From Halosimplex halophilum (GTDB taxonomy: Archaea > Halobacteriota > Halobacteria > Halobacteriales > Haloarculaceae): a DNA stretch of 64,000 nucleotides. The notes beneath the pieces were generated by a model. It searched no databases and was not told the DNA's origin. It worked only from the letters and a program-made list of their open reading frames with translations. Location: NCBI RefSeq assembly GCF_004698125.1, contig NZ_ML214298.1:889972-953971 (forward strand), written 5' to 3'. Each line of letters begins with the position of its first letter. Within the stretch, counting starts at the first letter, position 1. Below, in pieces: positions 1-8,120 of this stretch. The position numbers and the translations under genes were made by a program.

Positions 1-886
1 CGAATGGGCCGCGGAAGTTCCACAGCGCCCAGCCCCAGCCGGCTTCCTCCCACAGCGAGAGGGCGTCCTCCATCCACGCGAGGGTCACGTCGTGGGGCGT
101 GCGGTTGTAGACGCCCCACTCGCCGACGTGGACGCCGACGCCCATCGACGCCAGACGCTCCCACTGGGCGACCCGGGTCGACCGCAGCCACGCGCGGTCG
201 CGGACCTTCCCCGCGTCGTCGACGCAGGGCCACGCCGGCGGCTCGTCGCGGTCCACGTCGGTCCACTCGGCCTCGTGGTGGGTCAGCGGGAACGGGTCGT
301 ACCCGCGGGTCGACTGCGCGCACTCCACGTCGGCGAGGTCGAAGACGGGTTCCCGACCGTAGCGCATCCCGTCGGCCACGACGAGCCGGTCGGGGTCGAC
401 CTCGTGGACGGCTCGGACGGTGTCGCGGACCACGTCGGCGTAGGCGCCGTGGCTCGTCTCGGCGGGCTCGTTGATCAGGTCGAAACTCAACTGCTCGCTG
501 GGGACCCCCTCGTAGCGCTCGGCGAACCGCCGCCAGTGCTCGGCGAACACGTCCTGGGTCTCGGCGTCGGCCCACAGATCCGTCTCCTCGGGCGGGTCGG
601 CGACGGTGAACCCCGGGCCGCGGTGGAAGTTGAGTTGCACGTGGACGCCGTGTTTCCGCCCGTACTCGACGGCCTCGTCGATCTCTTCGAGCGCGTCCTC
701 GTCGAAATCGCGCCAGTCCTCGCCCGTCCAGCAGCGGTAGTCCATCGGCAACCTGGCGAAGTCGAAGCCCCACTCGGCCATCCACTCGAAGTCTTCCTCG
801 CGGAAGCGCTCCTCGTCGTCGGCCATGAACTTCGCCTGCAGATTGAACCCGCGCCACCGCGGCAGCGAACTCGCGTTCACGTCCAT
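1..886 (-). CDS. GH5-family glycoside hydrolase (3' truncated by window)
   Basis: This is the first 295 codons of a reverse-strand gene that runs off the window start. The protein begins near residue 12 with the RGFNL segment typical of GH5 (cellulase/mannanase-fold) enzymes. The two expected catalytic glutamates are visible: Glu140 in a LINEP motif (acid/base) and Glu256 in a VGEWG motif (nucleophile). No signal peptide is present, so it is predicted to be cytoplasmic and to act on imported oligosaccharides. The start at 886 is supported by a TATA-like TTTAA at 912-916, about 26-30 nt upstream, which suggests a leaderless transcript. Family membership is well supported by the motifs. Substrate (cellulose, mannan, xylan or other beta-glycan) cannot be told from sequence alone. 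It fits the sugar-utilisation theme of the following 25 kb. Confidence 0.85.
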   Translation of the reverse strand, partial: MDVNASSLPRWRGFNLQAKFMADDEERFREEDFEWMAEWGFDFARLPMDYRCWTGEDWRDFDEDALEEIDEAVEYGRKHGVHVQLNFHRGPGFTVADPPEETDLWADAETQDVFAEHWRRFAERYEGVPSEQLSFDLINEPAETSHGAYADVVRDTVRAVHEVDPDRLVVADGMRYGREPVFDLADVECAQSTRGYDPFPLTHHEAEWTDVDRDEPPAWPCVDDAGKVRDRAWLRSTRVAQWERLASMGVGVHVGEWGVYNRTPHDVTLAWMEDALSLWEEAGWGWALWNFRGPF

Positions 887-1065
887 GACTCCCTGCCGGG
901 CCGCGTTCGAGTTAAATGCGCGACTCCCGGAACTCCCCGCCCGTTTCGGATACATGTCGGAATACATTTATAGATCGAAGTATGACTAGAACTCTCGCAG
1001 TGGAACGTACAGGCGGTAACGGTTGCGGTGAGCGGTCGCAGTGCGGTCGGCGCGCGCTGTCGTCT

Positions 1066-1526
1066 CGGAATCGCTTGCGATTCCGATGGGCCGTCAGAGC
1101 TTGCTCTGACGTTGGCGCGCTTTCATGCGCGCGAGGTCTTCGCGAGCCTGCGAGCGAAGGCTCGTCAGCGCGTGCTCTGACGGTGGATGAGACGCGCAGG
1201 AGCTTGCGACGAGCAGCGAGGGACCGGCGGTCCCTCGGCCGTGCGGGCGACACTCGGATCGCCCGCAGGCATCGAATCGGCTGGGGAGGTTCGTGGCCGT
1301 CTGCGGTGCTGTGCGGTTGCGGTGCTGTCCTGGCGGACTGAACGGGCGAGGCGCGCTCGCGCCGGGAGTCGCCTGAGCGGGCCACTATCCGAAGCGGCCC
1401 CTGGGCCGCGAGGATATCCCGCTTGGTTCGAGAGAGCGAAGCGCTCTCGTCACTGAGCGAATCGGAGATTCGCGAGGTCCGCAGGAGCTCCACTCCTGCG
1501 AGACCCCGAAAATCCTCGATTTTCGG
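1066..1526. repeat. Array of short perfect hairpins in noncoding DNA
   Basis: Between the GH5 and pirin genes (887-1767) no credible gene is seen. The interval instead carries a string of short, perfect inverted repeats with 2-5 nt loops. Examples are CGGAATCGC-TT-GCGATTCCG (1066-1085), CGTCAGAGC-TT-GCTCTGACG (1092-1111), a GAGGGACC-GGC-GGTCCCTC hairpin (1218-1236), GCGAATC-GGA-GATTCGC (around 1457-1475) and CCGAAAATC-CTC-GATTTTCGG (1506-1526). The density of hairpins is what is seen directly. Whether they form in RNA, or are remnants of a repeat element, is unknown. Confidence 0.6.
1274..1361 (+). repeat. Left copy of an inverted repeat flanking the pirin gene
   Basis: An 88-bp noncoding block starting GAATCGGCTGGGGAGG and ending GAGGCGCGCTCGCG matches, in reverse complement, the block at 2704-2781 with few mismatches and one 10-bp length difference (a GCGGTGCTGT duplication here). 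A second matching block further along (1530-1580, core ACCGTCGAGTGCGGT) pairs with 2589-2639. The repeats therefore bracket the pirin gene in opposite orientation over about 1.5 kb. Confidence 0.8.
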
Positions 1527-1767
1527 AGACAGCGACCGTGAGCGCGCAGAGGGTTTTCAGCGCGTACCGTCGAGTGCGGTCGCTTTCCATCTCGTTTCTT
1601 GCGCAGATACTCAACTCGAAACCCTACTCGACTCGCACGGGATCGGCGTGGAATTGAAATAACTGCTTTCTAGCTAATACTCGAACTAGACAGAATACGT
1701 ATCTTTTATTGGTACATTCGCCATCGACCGCCGGGTATTAGTCCGCCCGGAGTTTACCAGATGGTAA

Positions 1768-2523
1768 ATGAAAACGAACGGGAGCACGGACGGCGGCGTC
1801 GAGGTGCAGAGCGCAGAGGACATCACGCACCCGGGCGGGATGCGCGGGAATCGGGTGATGCCGACGCCGCGGCGGGACCACCTCGACCCGTTCGTCGTCT
1901 TCGAGCGCTTCTTCATCGCGGCCGACCAGGGGTTCGACACCCACCCCCATCGCGGGTTCGAGATCGTCTCGTACATGCTGGAGGGCGGGATGGTCCACGA
2001 CGACTCGCTGGGGGAGTCCCACACCGCCTACCCGGGCGACGCGATGCGGATCACGACCGGGAGCGGCATCCGCCACTCGGAACTCCCGGCCGACGGCGCG
2101 GCCTGCAACGGGCTCCAGCTGTGGGTGAACCTCCCGCGCGACCGGAAGGACGCCGATCCGGCGTTTCAGGACGTGCCCGGCGACGAGTTGCCGACCGAAG
2201 ACGCTGGGGACGCGACCGTCACGACCGTCGTCGGCGAGGGGTCGCCGGTCGAGCTGGCGACGGACGTGACCTACCTCGACGTGACCGTCGAGGGGTCGTG
2301 GACCTGGGGCCCGCCGGCGGGCTGGTCGGGCTTTCTCTACGGGGTCGACGGCTCGGGGACGGTGGAGGGTGAGGACTTCGCAGTCGAGGACTTCGCGGCG
2401 CTGGAAGGGATCGACGAGGGGACGAGAGTGGCTGTCGAGAGTGAAGAGGGGGTCCGGCTGGCGGCCATCGCCGGAGCGCCCCACGGCGACCCCATCGTCC
2501 AGCGCGGCCCCTTCGTGGAGTAG
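1768..2523 (+). CDS. Pirin family protein
   Basis: This 251-residue protein is a bicupin of the pirin family. Some members have quercetin dioxygenase activity and others act as redox-sensing co-regulators. The family's metal ligands are all visible in the N-terminal cupin: His59 and His61 in a THPHRGFE segment, and His103 and Glu105 in an IRHSE segment, matching the positions known from human pirin. The length agrees with short prokaryotic pirins. The start at 1768 was chosen because it gives the usual N-terminus just upstream of the HPGGMRGNRVMP segment. An AT-rich promoter region (TCTTTTATTGG near 1700) lies upstream. The gene is isolated, with noncoding inverted repeats on both sides, so the neighbourhood gives no clue to substrate. 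Confidence 0.9.
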   Translation: MKTNGSTDGGVEVQSAEDITHPGGMRGNRVMPTPRRDHLDPFVVFERFFIAADQGFDTHPHRGFEIVSYMLEGGMVHDDSLGESHTAYPGDAMRITTGSGIRHSELPADGAACNGLQLWVNLPRDRKDADPAFQDVPGDELPTEDAGDATVTTVVGEGSPVELATDVTYLDVTVEGSWTWGPPAGWSGFLYGVDGSGTVEGEDFAVEDFAALEGIDEGTRVAVESEEGVRLAAIAGAPHGDPIVQRGPFVE

Positions 2524-2703
2524 GTCGTGATGACGCAGTCGACGGCGTCGCGTGGACTTCCTCGGCCCGGTCACTAACTGTCGATTCCACCGCACTCGAC
2601 GGTGCGCGGTGAAAGCCCTCGCCGCGCTCGCGGTCGCTGCGCGGCATATCCGCGCTCTCCGCACCGCCCGCGCGGATAGGGGCCGCACAGACGACTGAAT
2701 AAA

Positions 2704-2781
2704 CGCGAGCGCGCCTCGCCCGTTCAGTCCACCAGGAACCGCACAGCACCGCAGACGGCCACGACCCTCCCCAGCCGATTC
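2704..2781 (-). repeat. Right copy of the inverted repeat flanking the pirin gene
   Basis: This 78-bp block is the reverse complement of the 88-bp block at 1274-1361. The matching extension at 2589-2639 corresponds to 1530-1580. The whole interval 2524-2866 between pirin and the alcohol dehydrogenase is occupied by this repeat material and shows no coding potential in keeping with the genome's codon use. Confidence 0.8.
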
Positions 2782-2866
2782 GCTCCGTCACTCCGTTCCT
2801 CCGCTCATCCCTCGCGCGGTGTCGTCGCGCGCATGGACGGGCGCTCCAGCGCGCCACCCCAGTTGT

Positions 2867-4099
2867 TCACCAAGCGTCGTCGAGGACGGCCTCGATGTCG
2901 TCGGCGGAGGGGTCCAGCCCCTCGGGCGTGGCGTCCATGAGGCCGTCGTCGCGGATCTCGGCGGCGATGGCCGGGAAGTCGTCCCGCGAGAGACCGTCGA
3001 GTTCGCGGAGCCGGTCGGGCAGTCCCAGGTCGTCGCTGACGGCGGCGACCGCGTCGACGACGGCGTCGGCGAGTTCCTCGTCGGTCGCCCTCTCGTCGGC
3101 GACGCCGAACGCTTCGGCGAGCAACTCCCGGCGGCCGTCGACCTCGTCGAAGACGTACCGGAGGACGTAGGGCGCGAGGATGCCGTGCACGGTCCCCTGG
3201 TGGGCGTCGTAGTCGTGGGAGAAGCCGTGGCCGAAGGCGTGAATGATCGAAGCTCGATATACCTCGGGCGTCGAGATGCCGTACTGCGCGACCACGACGC
3301 CCGCGACCGCCTCGTAGAGCTTCTCCTCGTCCATCTCCTCGTCGGGCAGCGTCTCGAAGCCCGAGCGCATGAGCGCGAGCGCGCGCATTGCGGTGCCGTC
3401 GGTGACGGGCGTGCGGTACGGCGAGTAGAGACACTCGACGGCCTTGTCGAAGCCGTTCATCGCCGAGGCGCAGAGCACGCCCTTCGGCGTCGTCTCGAAC
3501 AGCGCCAGGTCGTAGACCAGTGCCGTCGGCATCAGCCGGCGGTCGCCGACCGAGCCGTTGGGGATCTCGTCGTCGGGGACGCCCGTGGGGTCCAGCGAGA
3601 GGCTCACGCCCGCGATGACCGAGAGATCCGCGCCCGCCAGCGTCGTCGGGACGGCGACGACCGGCACGGGCTCGCGCCCGTCGGCGACGGTCACCTCGCC
3701 GGAGTCGAGCGCGTCCTCGGCAGCCCTCCGGAGGTCGTCGTGCGTCGACAGGGCGCTGGCGACCTTCGCCACGTCGAGGCTGCTGCCGCTCCCGACCGCG
3801 ACGACGGCGTCGATACCCGCCTCGCGGACGCGCTCGGCCGCGTCCAGGCCGGTCTTCAGGTACTTTTCGGGCGTCGTCTCGTCGAAGACGCCGGCGAGGC
3901 GGTCGCCCAGGCCCGCCTCGACCGGGTCCATCACGTCGCGGTTGGCGCCGACGTTCGAGCCGGTGATCACGAGCGCGTCGTCGCAGTCGCGGTCGGCGAG
4001 CACCTCGCCCAGATCCGCGACCGCGCCCCGGCGACACCGGAGTTCGCCGGGGTCGTAGTCGAACGCGAACTGCCGCTCGGAGTCGCCGCCGGGGGTCAT
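2867..4099 (-). CDS. Iron-containing alcohol dehydrogenase family protein
   Basis: The 410-residue product belongs to the group III (iron-type) alcohol dehydrogenase superfamily. An N-terminal NAD(P)-binding half carries a GSGSSLDVAK motif, and a C-terminal helical half carries the metal site. In the metal site Asp218 is conserved, but the residue four positions on, normally histidine, is Glu222 (FDKAVE). The later histidines are present in a cluster (His287, 291, 295, 300, 305). The start at 4099 was chosen over upstream in-frame ATGs because those run through the divergent VOC gene. A 94-bp divergent promoter space separates it from that gene. The reaction is NAD(P)H-linked alcohol/aldehyde interconversion. 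The exact substrate is not predictable. Confidence 0.85.
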   Translation of the reverse strand: MTPGGDSERQFAFDYDPGELRCRRGAVADLGEVLADRDCDDALVITGSNVGANRDVMDPVEAGLGDRLAGVFDETTPEKYLKTGLDAAERVREAGIDAVVAVGSGSSLDVAKVASALSTHDDLRRAAEDALDSGEVTVADGREPVPVVAVPTTLAGADLSVIAGVSLSLDPTGVPDDEIPNGSVGDRRLMPTALVYDLALFETTPKGVLCASAMNGFDKAVECLYSPYRTPVTDGTAMRALALMRSGFETLPDEEMDEEKLYEAVAGVVVAQYGISTPEVYRASIIHAFGHGFSHDYDAHQGTVHGILAPYVLRYVFDEVDGRRELLAEAFGVADERATDEELADAVVDAVAAVSDDLGLPDRLRELDGLSRDDFPAIAAEIRDDGLMDATPEGLDPSADDIEAVLDDAW

Positions 4100-4193
4100 A
4101 CCCCCAATTCGGTCGATCCGGGGAAAAGTCCACCGGGCCGCCGGCGACCGCGGTCGCAAGGTATATTCGCGCCCGCCCGTAGTCTCGGCCGTC

Positions 4194-4814
4194 GTGTCAG
4201 ACCCGACAGGCCCGCCCGTGGACGCCGAGCGACCCGACAGCGTCGTCGGCGTCGAGGGCACCGACCACATCACGATCGAGGGGACCAGCGTCGCCGACAC
4301 CGTCGAGTTCTACCGCGACATCCTCGGGATGGCGCTCGTGCTCCGCCAGCCCAACCTCGACCGCAGCGAGCTGACCCACCTCTACTTCGACACCGGCGAC
4401 GGCCGCCTGCTCACCGCCTTCGTCTCCGACGAGCGGGAGTCGACCGACGACCGCGAGCCCGACCGCGGCGACGTCCACCACGTCGCCTACCGGATCGACC
4501 ACCGCCGCGTCGGCGAGATCCGCGAGGGGCTCCGCGAGGCGGGCTACCCCGTCGACGAGTACGACCGCGGCGCCTTCCACGCGCTGTACACCGAGGACAA
4601 CAACGGCCTCACCGTCGAACTCGTCGCCGACAAGTTCGCGATCCCCGACGACCGCCGCGGCGAGGTCCTCGCCCGCGCCCACGCCCGCCGCGTTGACGAC
4701 GGCGCCGAGTTCGTCGCCTCGAAACACATGCGCGCCGCCCTCGACGACCTCGGGATCGACGCCGAGGAACGCGACATCCCAAACGCCGCCGCCGGCCGCG
4801 ACTACGGCGGCTGA
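4194..4814 (+). CDS. VOC family (glyoxalase/dioxygenase-fold) protein
   Basis: The 206-residue product has a vicinal-oxygen-chelate fold: a DHITIE first strand, an FYRDILGM helix typical of glyoxalase/extradiol-dioxygenase proteins, a VHHVAYRI second-half metal histidine and a GLTVELV glutamate. It is therefore probably a metal-dependent lyase, isomerase or dioxygenase. A C-terminal 50-residue tail is extra to a single VOC module. Translation starts at GTG 4194, which sits about 25 nt after a clear TATA sequence (GTATATTC, 4161-4168), as expected for a leaderless haloarchaeal mRNA. It is divergent from the alcohol dehydrogenase. A shared role in aldehyde handling is possible but unproven. Confidence 0.8.
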   Translation: MSDPTGPPVDAERPDSVVGVEGTDHITIEGTSVADTVEFYRDILGMALVLRQPNLDRSELTHLYFDTGDGRLLTAFVSDERESTDDREPDRGDVHHVAYRIDHRRVGEIREGLREAGYPVDEYDRGAFHALYTEDNNGLTVELVADKFAIPDDRRGEVLARAHARRVDDGAEFVASKHMRAALDDLGIDAEERDIPNAAAGRDYGG

Positions 4815-5259
4815 CCCGGCTGTCTCCCTCACGGAACTCTGCAAAAGTATCGGTTTGTCCTGTATGACAAATATGGATCGTACTATTTAGTGCGGTTCAG
4901 TGGGGGTATCGAAAAATTGCCGTATTAGGCGCTTTATCGGCCGTAATAGCGAATCGCCGGTGATTATCCCCGATCGTCGATGACGAACGGAAGCGTCCGA
5001 TCAAGCGGTTAGATGGGTGTTTTCGACCGTTTCGAGCGATAGATCGGGATCTGCGATTTTCTATACGGTGTTGGGTACGTCGGAAGAAATATCGGATATC
5101 TAGTTCGAAACGCGGTGATGACAAGGAGCGGTTCGGGACCCGGTCCCGCGGGGGTGGGGCGGGCGGTCGGGTCCGGGTGACGATGCGGATGTTCAGCGAG
5201 GTCGAACCCGGAGGAGTGTCAGCGGGGAGACTCCGGACGAGGCAGCCGGCTCTGCGGCG
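4815..5259. other. AT-richer convergent intergenic region, no gene seen
   Basis: This 445-bp space lies between the ends of two convergent genes. It is visibly poorer in GC than its surroundings (about 4840-5110). A 75-codon reverse-strand ORF (4897-5124) crosses it but has arginine- and asparagine-rich composition unlike the acidic proteins of this genome, and I do not accept it. I see no RNA gene or clear repeat. Confidence 0.5.
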
Positions 5260-7425
5260 TCACTCCGGCGCCTGGAACTCGGTGTCGTAGCTGGCCTCGA
5301 CGAGGCCGCCGAGGATCAGGGCGGTGCTGATCCCGAAGCCGCGCTCGTAGTCGAGGCCGCGGTGGCCGGGGTCGGGCCACTCGAAGTCACGGACGTTGCC
5401 CCAGGCGCCCCAGTTGTACTGGTGGAAGACGAAGTGGGGGAGGTAGTAGTTGTAGTAGCGGGCGCACTTGCGGTACAGCTCCTGGACCTCCTCCTCGGAG
5501 GTGCCGGGCTCGCGGATCTCGTGGACGATGCTGGCGAGGTTGATCTCCTCGCCGTCGGAGAGATCGGGGTTGATCCCCGCCTCGTCGGGGGCCTCGATGG
5601 AGCCGACCTCCGAGGGGATCTCGACCTGCAGGGGCTTGCCCTGCGCGTCGGTCTCGGTGTCGGGGTCGACCTGCTGGGTCGGGGCGTCGGCCTTGCCCAT
5701 CACGAGGGTCCCGGAGACCCAGCCGGGGCTGGAGTTGTAGTAGCCGAACGGCTCGCCGTAGCCGTGCCAGAAGATGGAGCTGTCGTAGTTGAGGCCGTTG
5801 TCGGCCCTGAGGTTGTTCGACCAGGTCGACCAGCCCTGGCTGGAGAAGTTGACGCCGAATCCGAAGTTCGAGAGGTTCGCCCGGATGGTCTGTGCGGCGC
5901 CGGCGTAGTCGGCGATCGACGAGGGGAAGATGACGTCGATCTCCGCGGGGTTCCCGCTGGGGTCGACCCACTGGTTGCCCTGCTTGCTGTAGCCGCCCCG
6001 GCGGAGGTACTCGGCGGCCGCCTCGGTGTCGGACTCCATCGGCCAGGCGTGGAGGCTGTCGAGGAACTCCCCCGAGAACACCGACTGCGACTGGGCGTCG
6101 AGCATGTAGGTGTGGTTCTCGATGGGGACCGACCGCTCCTGGCCCCAGCCGTTGGCCCCGGCCGCGTTCCAGTCGATCGCGGCGACCAGCGCCCGGCGCA
6201 CCCAGAGGTTCTGCAGGTGCGGGTTGTTCCAGTTGAGCCGCCACTTGTCGCCGCCTTCCGAGCGCAGCCACCGCGTCAGCTCCTGCATGTGGTCGGGCAG
6301 CGTCTCCCGCGAGTAGAGGCCGTTCGGCGCGACGATGTTGCCGTTGAGGTCGAGCGCGCCGTTGCCCGCGAGCGTCTGGCGCCGCTCGCCGTCGCCCCAC
6401 TTGATCGTCAGCTGCGGGACGTTCGTGTTGGCGGCGTTGGGGTGGGCGGTCTCCGTGTCGCCCGCGCTGGCGGCGGCCTCGTCGCGCAGGCGAAGCATGA
6501 GCTCCGCCGACCCGATGTCGTCCTCGGAGCGCAGCTCGTAGGGGCCGCTCCCCCAGCCGTTCTCCATCAGCCGCTGCAGCGAGATGCGGTCGCTCACCAG
6601 GTCGTCGGTGACCGACGACACCTGGTCCGTGCTGCCGGCGTCCCGGTAGCGCTCGAGGTACGGCTGTGTGAAGTCGGGGTGGATCGGCATGTCGCCGTCG
6701 TTGGGCGCCGCCTGCGACGCGAGGACGTGTTCGGCCTGCGCGTCGTCCGGCAGCCCGTCGCTCCCGTCGGTGTTCCACCAGTGGTACTCCCACTGACTGG
6801 CCGCCTCCTGGGTGAAGGCGGTGTCCTCGGTGAACTTGTTGCCCGCCTGGAAGTAGTCGACGTGGAAGTGCGTCTCCCGGGCCTCCGCGTCGAGGGGGTC
6901 CCCGTTCCAGTAGGTCGCCCGGTCGTCGTGTGTCTCGTAGACGTCGTAGGGCGCGTCGACCTCGTACCCGCTGTACCAGGTCATGACCGAGACGCCGTCG
7001 GTCCGGGGCTTCCACGGCGTCTCGATCTCCACGCCGCTGTAGGCCATCCGGCGCGTGTGGACGTTCCGGAGCGCCTGGAGGTCGGTCATGAACGCGACGC
7101 CGGTCGTGTTGTCCTGGGGCGCCCAGACGTTCGCGTCGAACACGTCCGGCGAGTTGGCCTGGAAGACCCGGATCTCCTCGGTCACCGGGTCGCCCAGCGG
7201 CGTCGGACTGTCCGTCTCCGTTTCGGTGTCGCCCGGCGACTCCGTCCCGTCGGCCGGCGTGGCCGTCGGTGTCGCCGCCGGGCCGTCCGTTTCGGTCGGC
7301 TCGTCCGTCGAATCGCCGCCGCTTCCCGACGGACACCCGGCCAGACCCGCGACACCCATCCCGGCCAGCAACTGTGCGTACTGACGACGTGACAGCTGGT
7401 CACGCAGATTGGTACTGTCCCGCAT
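5260..7425 (-). CDS. Tat-exported ABC transporter solute-binding lipoprotein (SBP_bac_5 type)
   Basis: The 721-residue product starts with a twin-arginine signal (SRRQYAQLLAGMGVAGLAGC). Its lipobox cysteine is at about residue 34, followed by a Gly/Ser/Thr/Asp-rich linker to about residue 80. The rest resembles the large periplasmic-type family 5 binding proteins that capture oligopeptides or oligosaccharides. It is unusually long for the family (commonly 550-620 residues). The start at 7425 gives the signal peptide directly, and a TTTATGTA box lies about 25-30 nt upstream. No permease or ATPase adjoins it, so it may feed the transporter encoded at 16.4-20.6 kb. A TTTCA-N5-TGAAA palindrome lies about 110 nt upstream of the start. 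Oligosaccharide binding is inferred from context only. Confidence 0.85.
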   Translation of the reverse strand: MRDSTNLRDQLSRRQYAQLLAGMGVAGLAGCPSGSGGDSTDEPTETDGPAATPTATPADGTESPGDTETETDSPTPLGDPVTEEIRVFQANSPDVFDANVWAPQDNTTGVAFMTDLQALRNVHTRRMAYSGVEIETPWKPRTDGVSVMTWYSGYEVDAPYDVYETHDDRATYWNGDPLDAEARETHFHVDYFQAGNKFTEDTAFTQEAASQWEYHWWNTDGSDGLPDDAQAEHVLASQAAPNDGDMPIHPDFTQPYLERYRDAGSTDQVSSVTDDLVSDRISLQRLMENGWGSGPYELRSEDDIGSAELMLRLRDEAAASAGDTETAHPNAANTNVPQLTIKWGDGERRQTLAGNGALDLNGNIVAPNGLYSRETLPDHMQELTRWLRSEGGDKWRLNWNNPHLQNLWVRRALVAAIDWNAAGANGWGQERSVPIENHTYMLDAQSQSVFSGEFLDSLHAWPMESDTEAAAEYLRRGGYSKQGNQWVDPSGNPAEIDVIFPSSIADYAGAAQTIRANLSNFGFGVNFSSQGWSTWSNNLRADNGLNYDSSIFWHGYGEPFGYYNSSPGWVSGTLVMGKADAPTQQVDPDTETDAQGKPLQVEIPSEVGSIEAPDEAGINPDLSDGEEINLASIVHEIREPGTSEEEVQELYRKCARYYNYYLPHFVFHQYNWGAWGNVRDFEWPDPGHRGLDYERGFGISTALILGGLVEASYDTEFQAPE

Positions 7426-7533
7426 ACTACCCACCGTTCCACGGATAGTACATAAACTTTTGCACGCGACCCGACGGCGACCGTGGCGGGCCCGGCGGAC
7501 CGCACGACGCGCCGAGGGGCCGGACGGCGACGG

Positions 7534-7548
7534 TTTCAGACTGTGAAA
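7534..7548. promoter_or_regulatory. Palindrome TTTCA-N5-TGAAA upstream of binding-protein gene
   Basis: This perfect 15-bp inverted repeat lies about 110 nt upstream of the reverse-strand binding-protein gene and upstream of its TATA box. The same arrangement recurs at 7696-7710 and, with one change, at 20941-20955 before the GH127 gene. A position upstream of the promoter suits an activator. Confidence 0.5.
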
Positions 7549-7635
7549 CACTCGACAGAGACAGAGCGCGCCGATTCAGCTCAGACGGACCGCGTGCGAG
7601 TACAGCGACGGGGACACCGAGATCGCCTTCCGGTA

Positions 7636-7652
7636 TTATACTTGTAATCTCT
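7636..7652 (+). repeat. TTATACTTGTAATCTCT motif, repeated at 7964-7982
   Basis: This AT-rich motif recurs 330 bp downstream with a 2-nt insertion. Both copies lie in the 695-bp noncoding interval (7426-8120) between the divergent binding-protein and xylose-dehydrogenase genes. That interval has no credible ORF but holds at least five palindromes. The copies may be duplicated promoter or operator segments. Confidence 0.4.
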
Positions 7653-7695
7653 TGCCACTGTCACAGCGCAACCCCACCAGCTGCACCGCGATTTA

Positions 7696-7710
7696 TTTCA
7701 AAACGTGAAA
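7696..7710. promoter_or_regulatory. Palindrome TTTCA-N5-TGAAA (second copy)
   Basis: Perfect 15-bp inverted repeat, identical in its arms to the site at 7534-7548. It lies in the divergent spacer between the binding-protein gene and xacA, 411 nt before the xacA start. Confidence 0.5.
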
Positions 7711-7761
7711 CGACTCGACGGCGGTCGATGCCTCGGGGATCTGTCGCCCCGATAGACGAGT

Positions 7762-7778
7762 GTCCGGAATAACCGGAC
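7762..7778. promoter_or_regulatory. Palindrome GTCCGG-N5-CCGGAC (candidate XacR site 1)
   Basis: A perfect 17-bp inverted repeat, itself inside a longer GTGTCCGG-N5-CCGGACAC palindrome (7760-7780). Three further sites of the form GTCCGR-N5-YCGGAC lie at 8013, 10461 and 11314, all in intergenic DNA of the pentose-oxidation genes. Assignment to the IclR regulator XacR is inference from this distribution. Confidence 0.6.
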
Positions 7779-7954
7779 ACGTCGATACAGGGTGTGAACG
7801 ACCAGTTTCCTCCCGATCCGGCGGGGAACCGCATCCGGCGTACCCCGCCAACCGACGCGGCCGTCACCGAAGGGGGCGGCACATCGCCGATAGCGGCGGT
7901 CGCCGGGCCCGAACGAGAGCGCGCCGGGTCACGCGTCGGGTCTCGTGCGGCGTG

Positions 7955-7980
7955 AGATTACAGTTATACTTGTGTAATCT
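7955..7980. promoter_or_regulatory. Palindrome AGATTAC-N12-GTAATCT
   Basis: Perfect 7-bp arms around an AT-rich 12-bp centre, upstream of xacA. It overlaps the second copy of the TTATACTTG...TAATCTCT motif. The regulator is unknown. Confidence 0.4.
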
Positions 7981-8012
7981 CTGCGTCGTGTCGCAGAGCC
8001 GATCCGCAGCTC

Positions 8013-8029
8013 GTCCGGTAATATCGGAC
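8013..8029. promoter_or_regulatory. Palindrome GTCCGG-N5-TCGGAC (candidate XacR site 2)
   Basis: A 17-bp inverted repeat with the same arm length and spacing as the site at 7762-7778. It lies about 90 nt before the xacA start and upstream of the TATA-like sequence near 8085-8093, a position suited to transcriptional activation. Confidence 0.6.
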
Positions 8030-8120
8030 AAAAACGAGTTCCGACCGACGGCGGGTAGAGCGACCCGGGCGGGCGGGGAGGGATACAGTTATGTCGGCTC
8101 GCGGGCGATGGCCGCACGCC

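Noticed and set aside
4897-5124. 75-codon reverse-strand ORF
   Set aside because: Arg/Asn/Ser-rich, not acidic, in an AT-richer spacer with no promoter or conserved motif. Likely chance.
5362-7392. Long 676-codon forward ORF opposite the binding-protein gene
   Set aside because: Antisense shadow of the Tat lipoprotein gene, with Val/Gly/Arg-biased composition and no domain.
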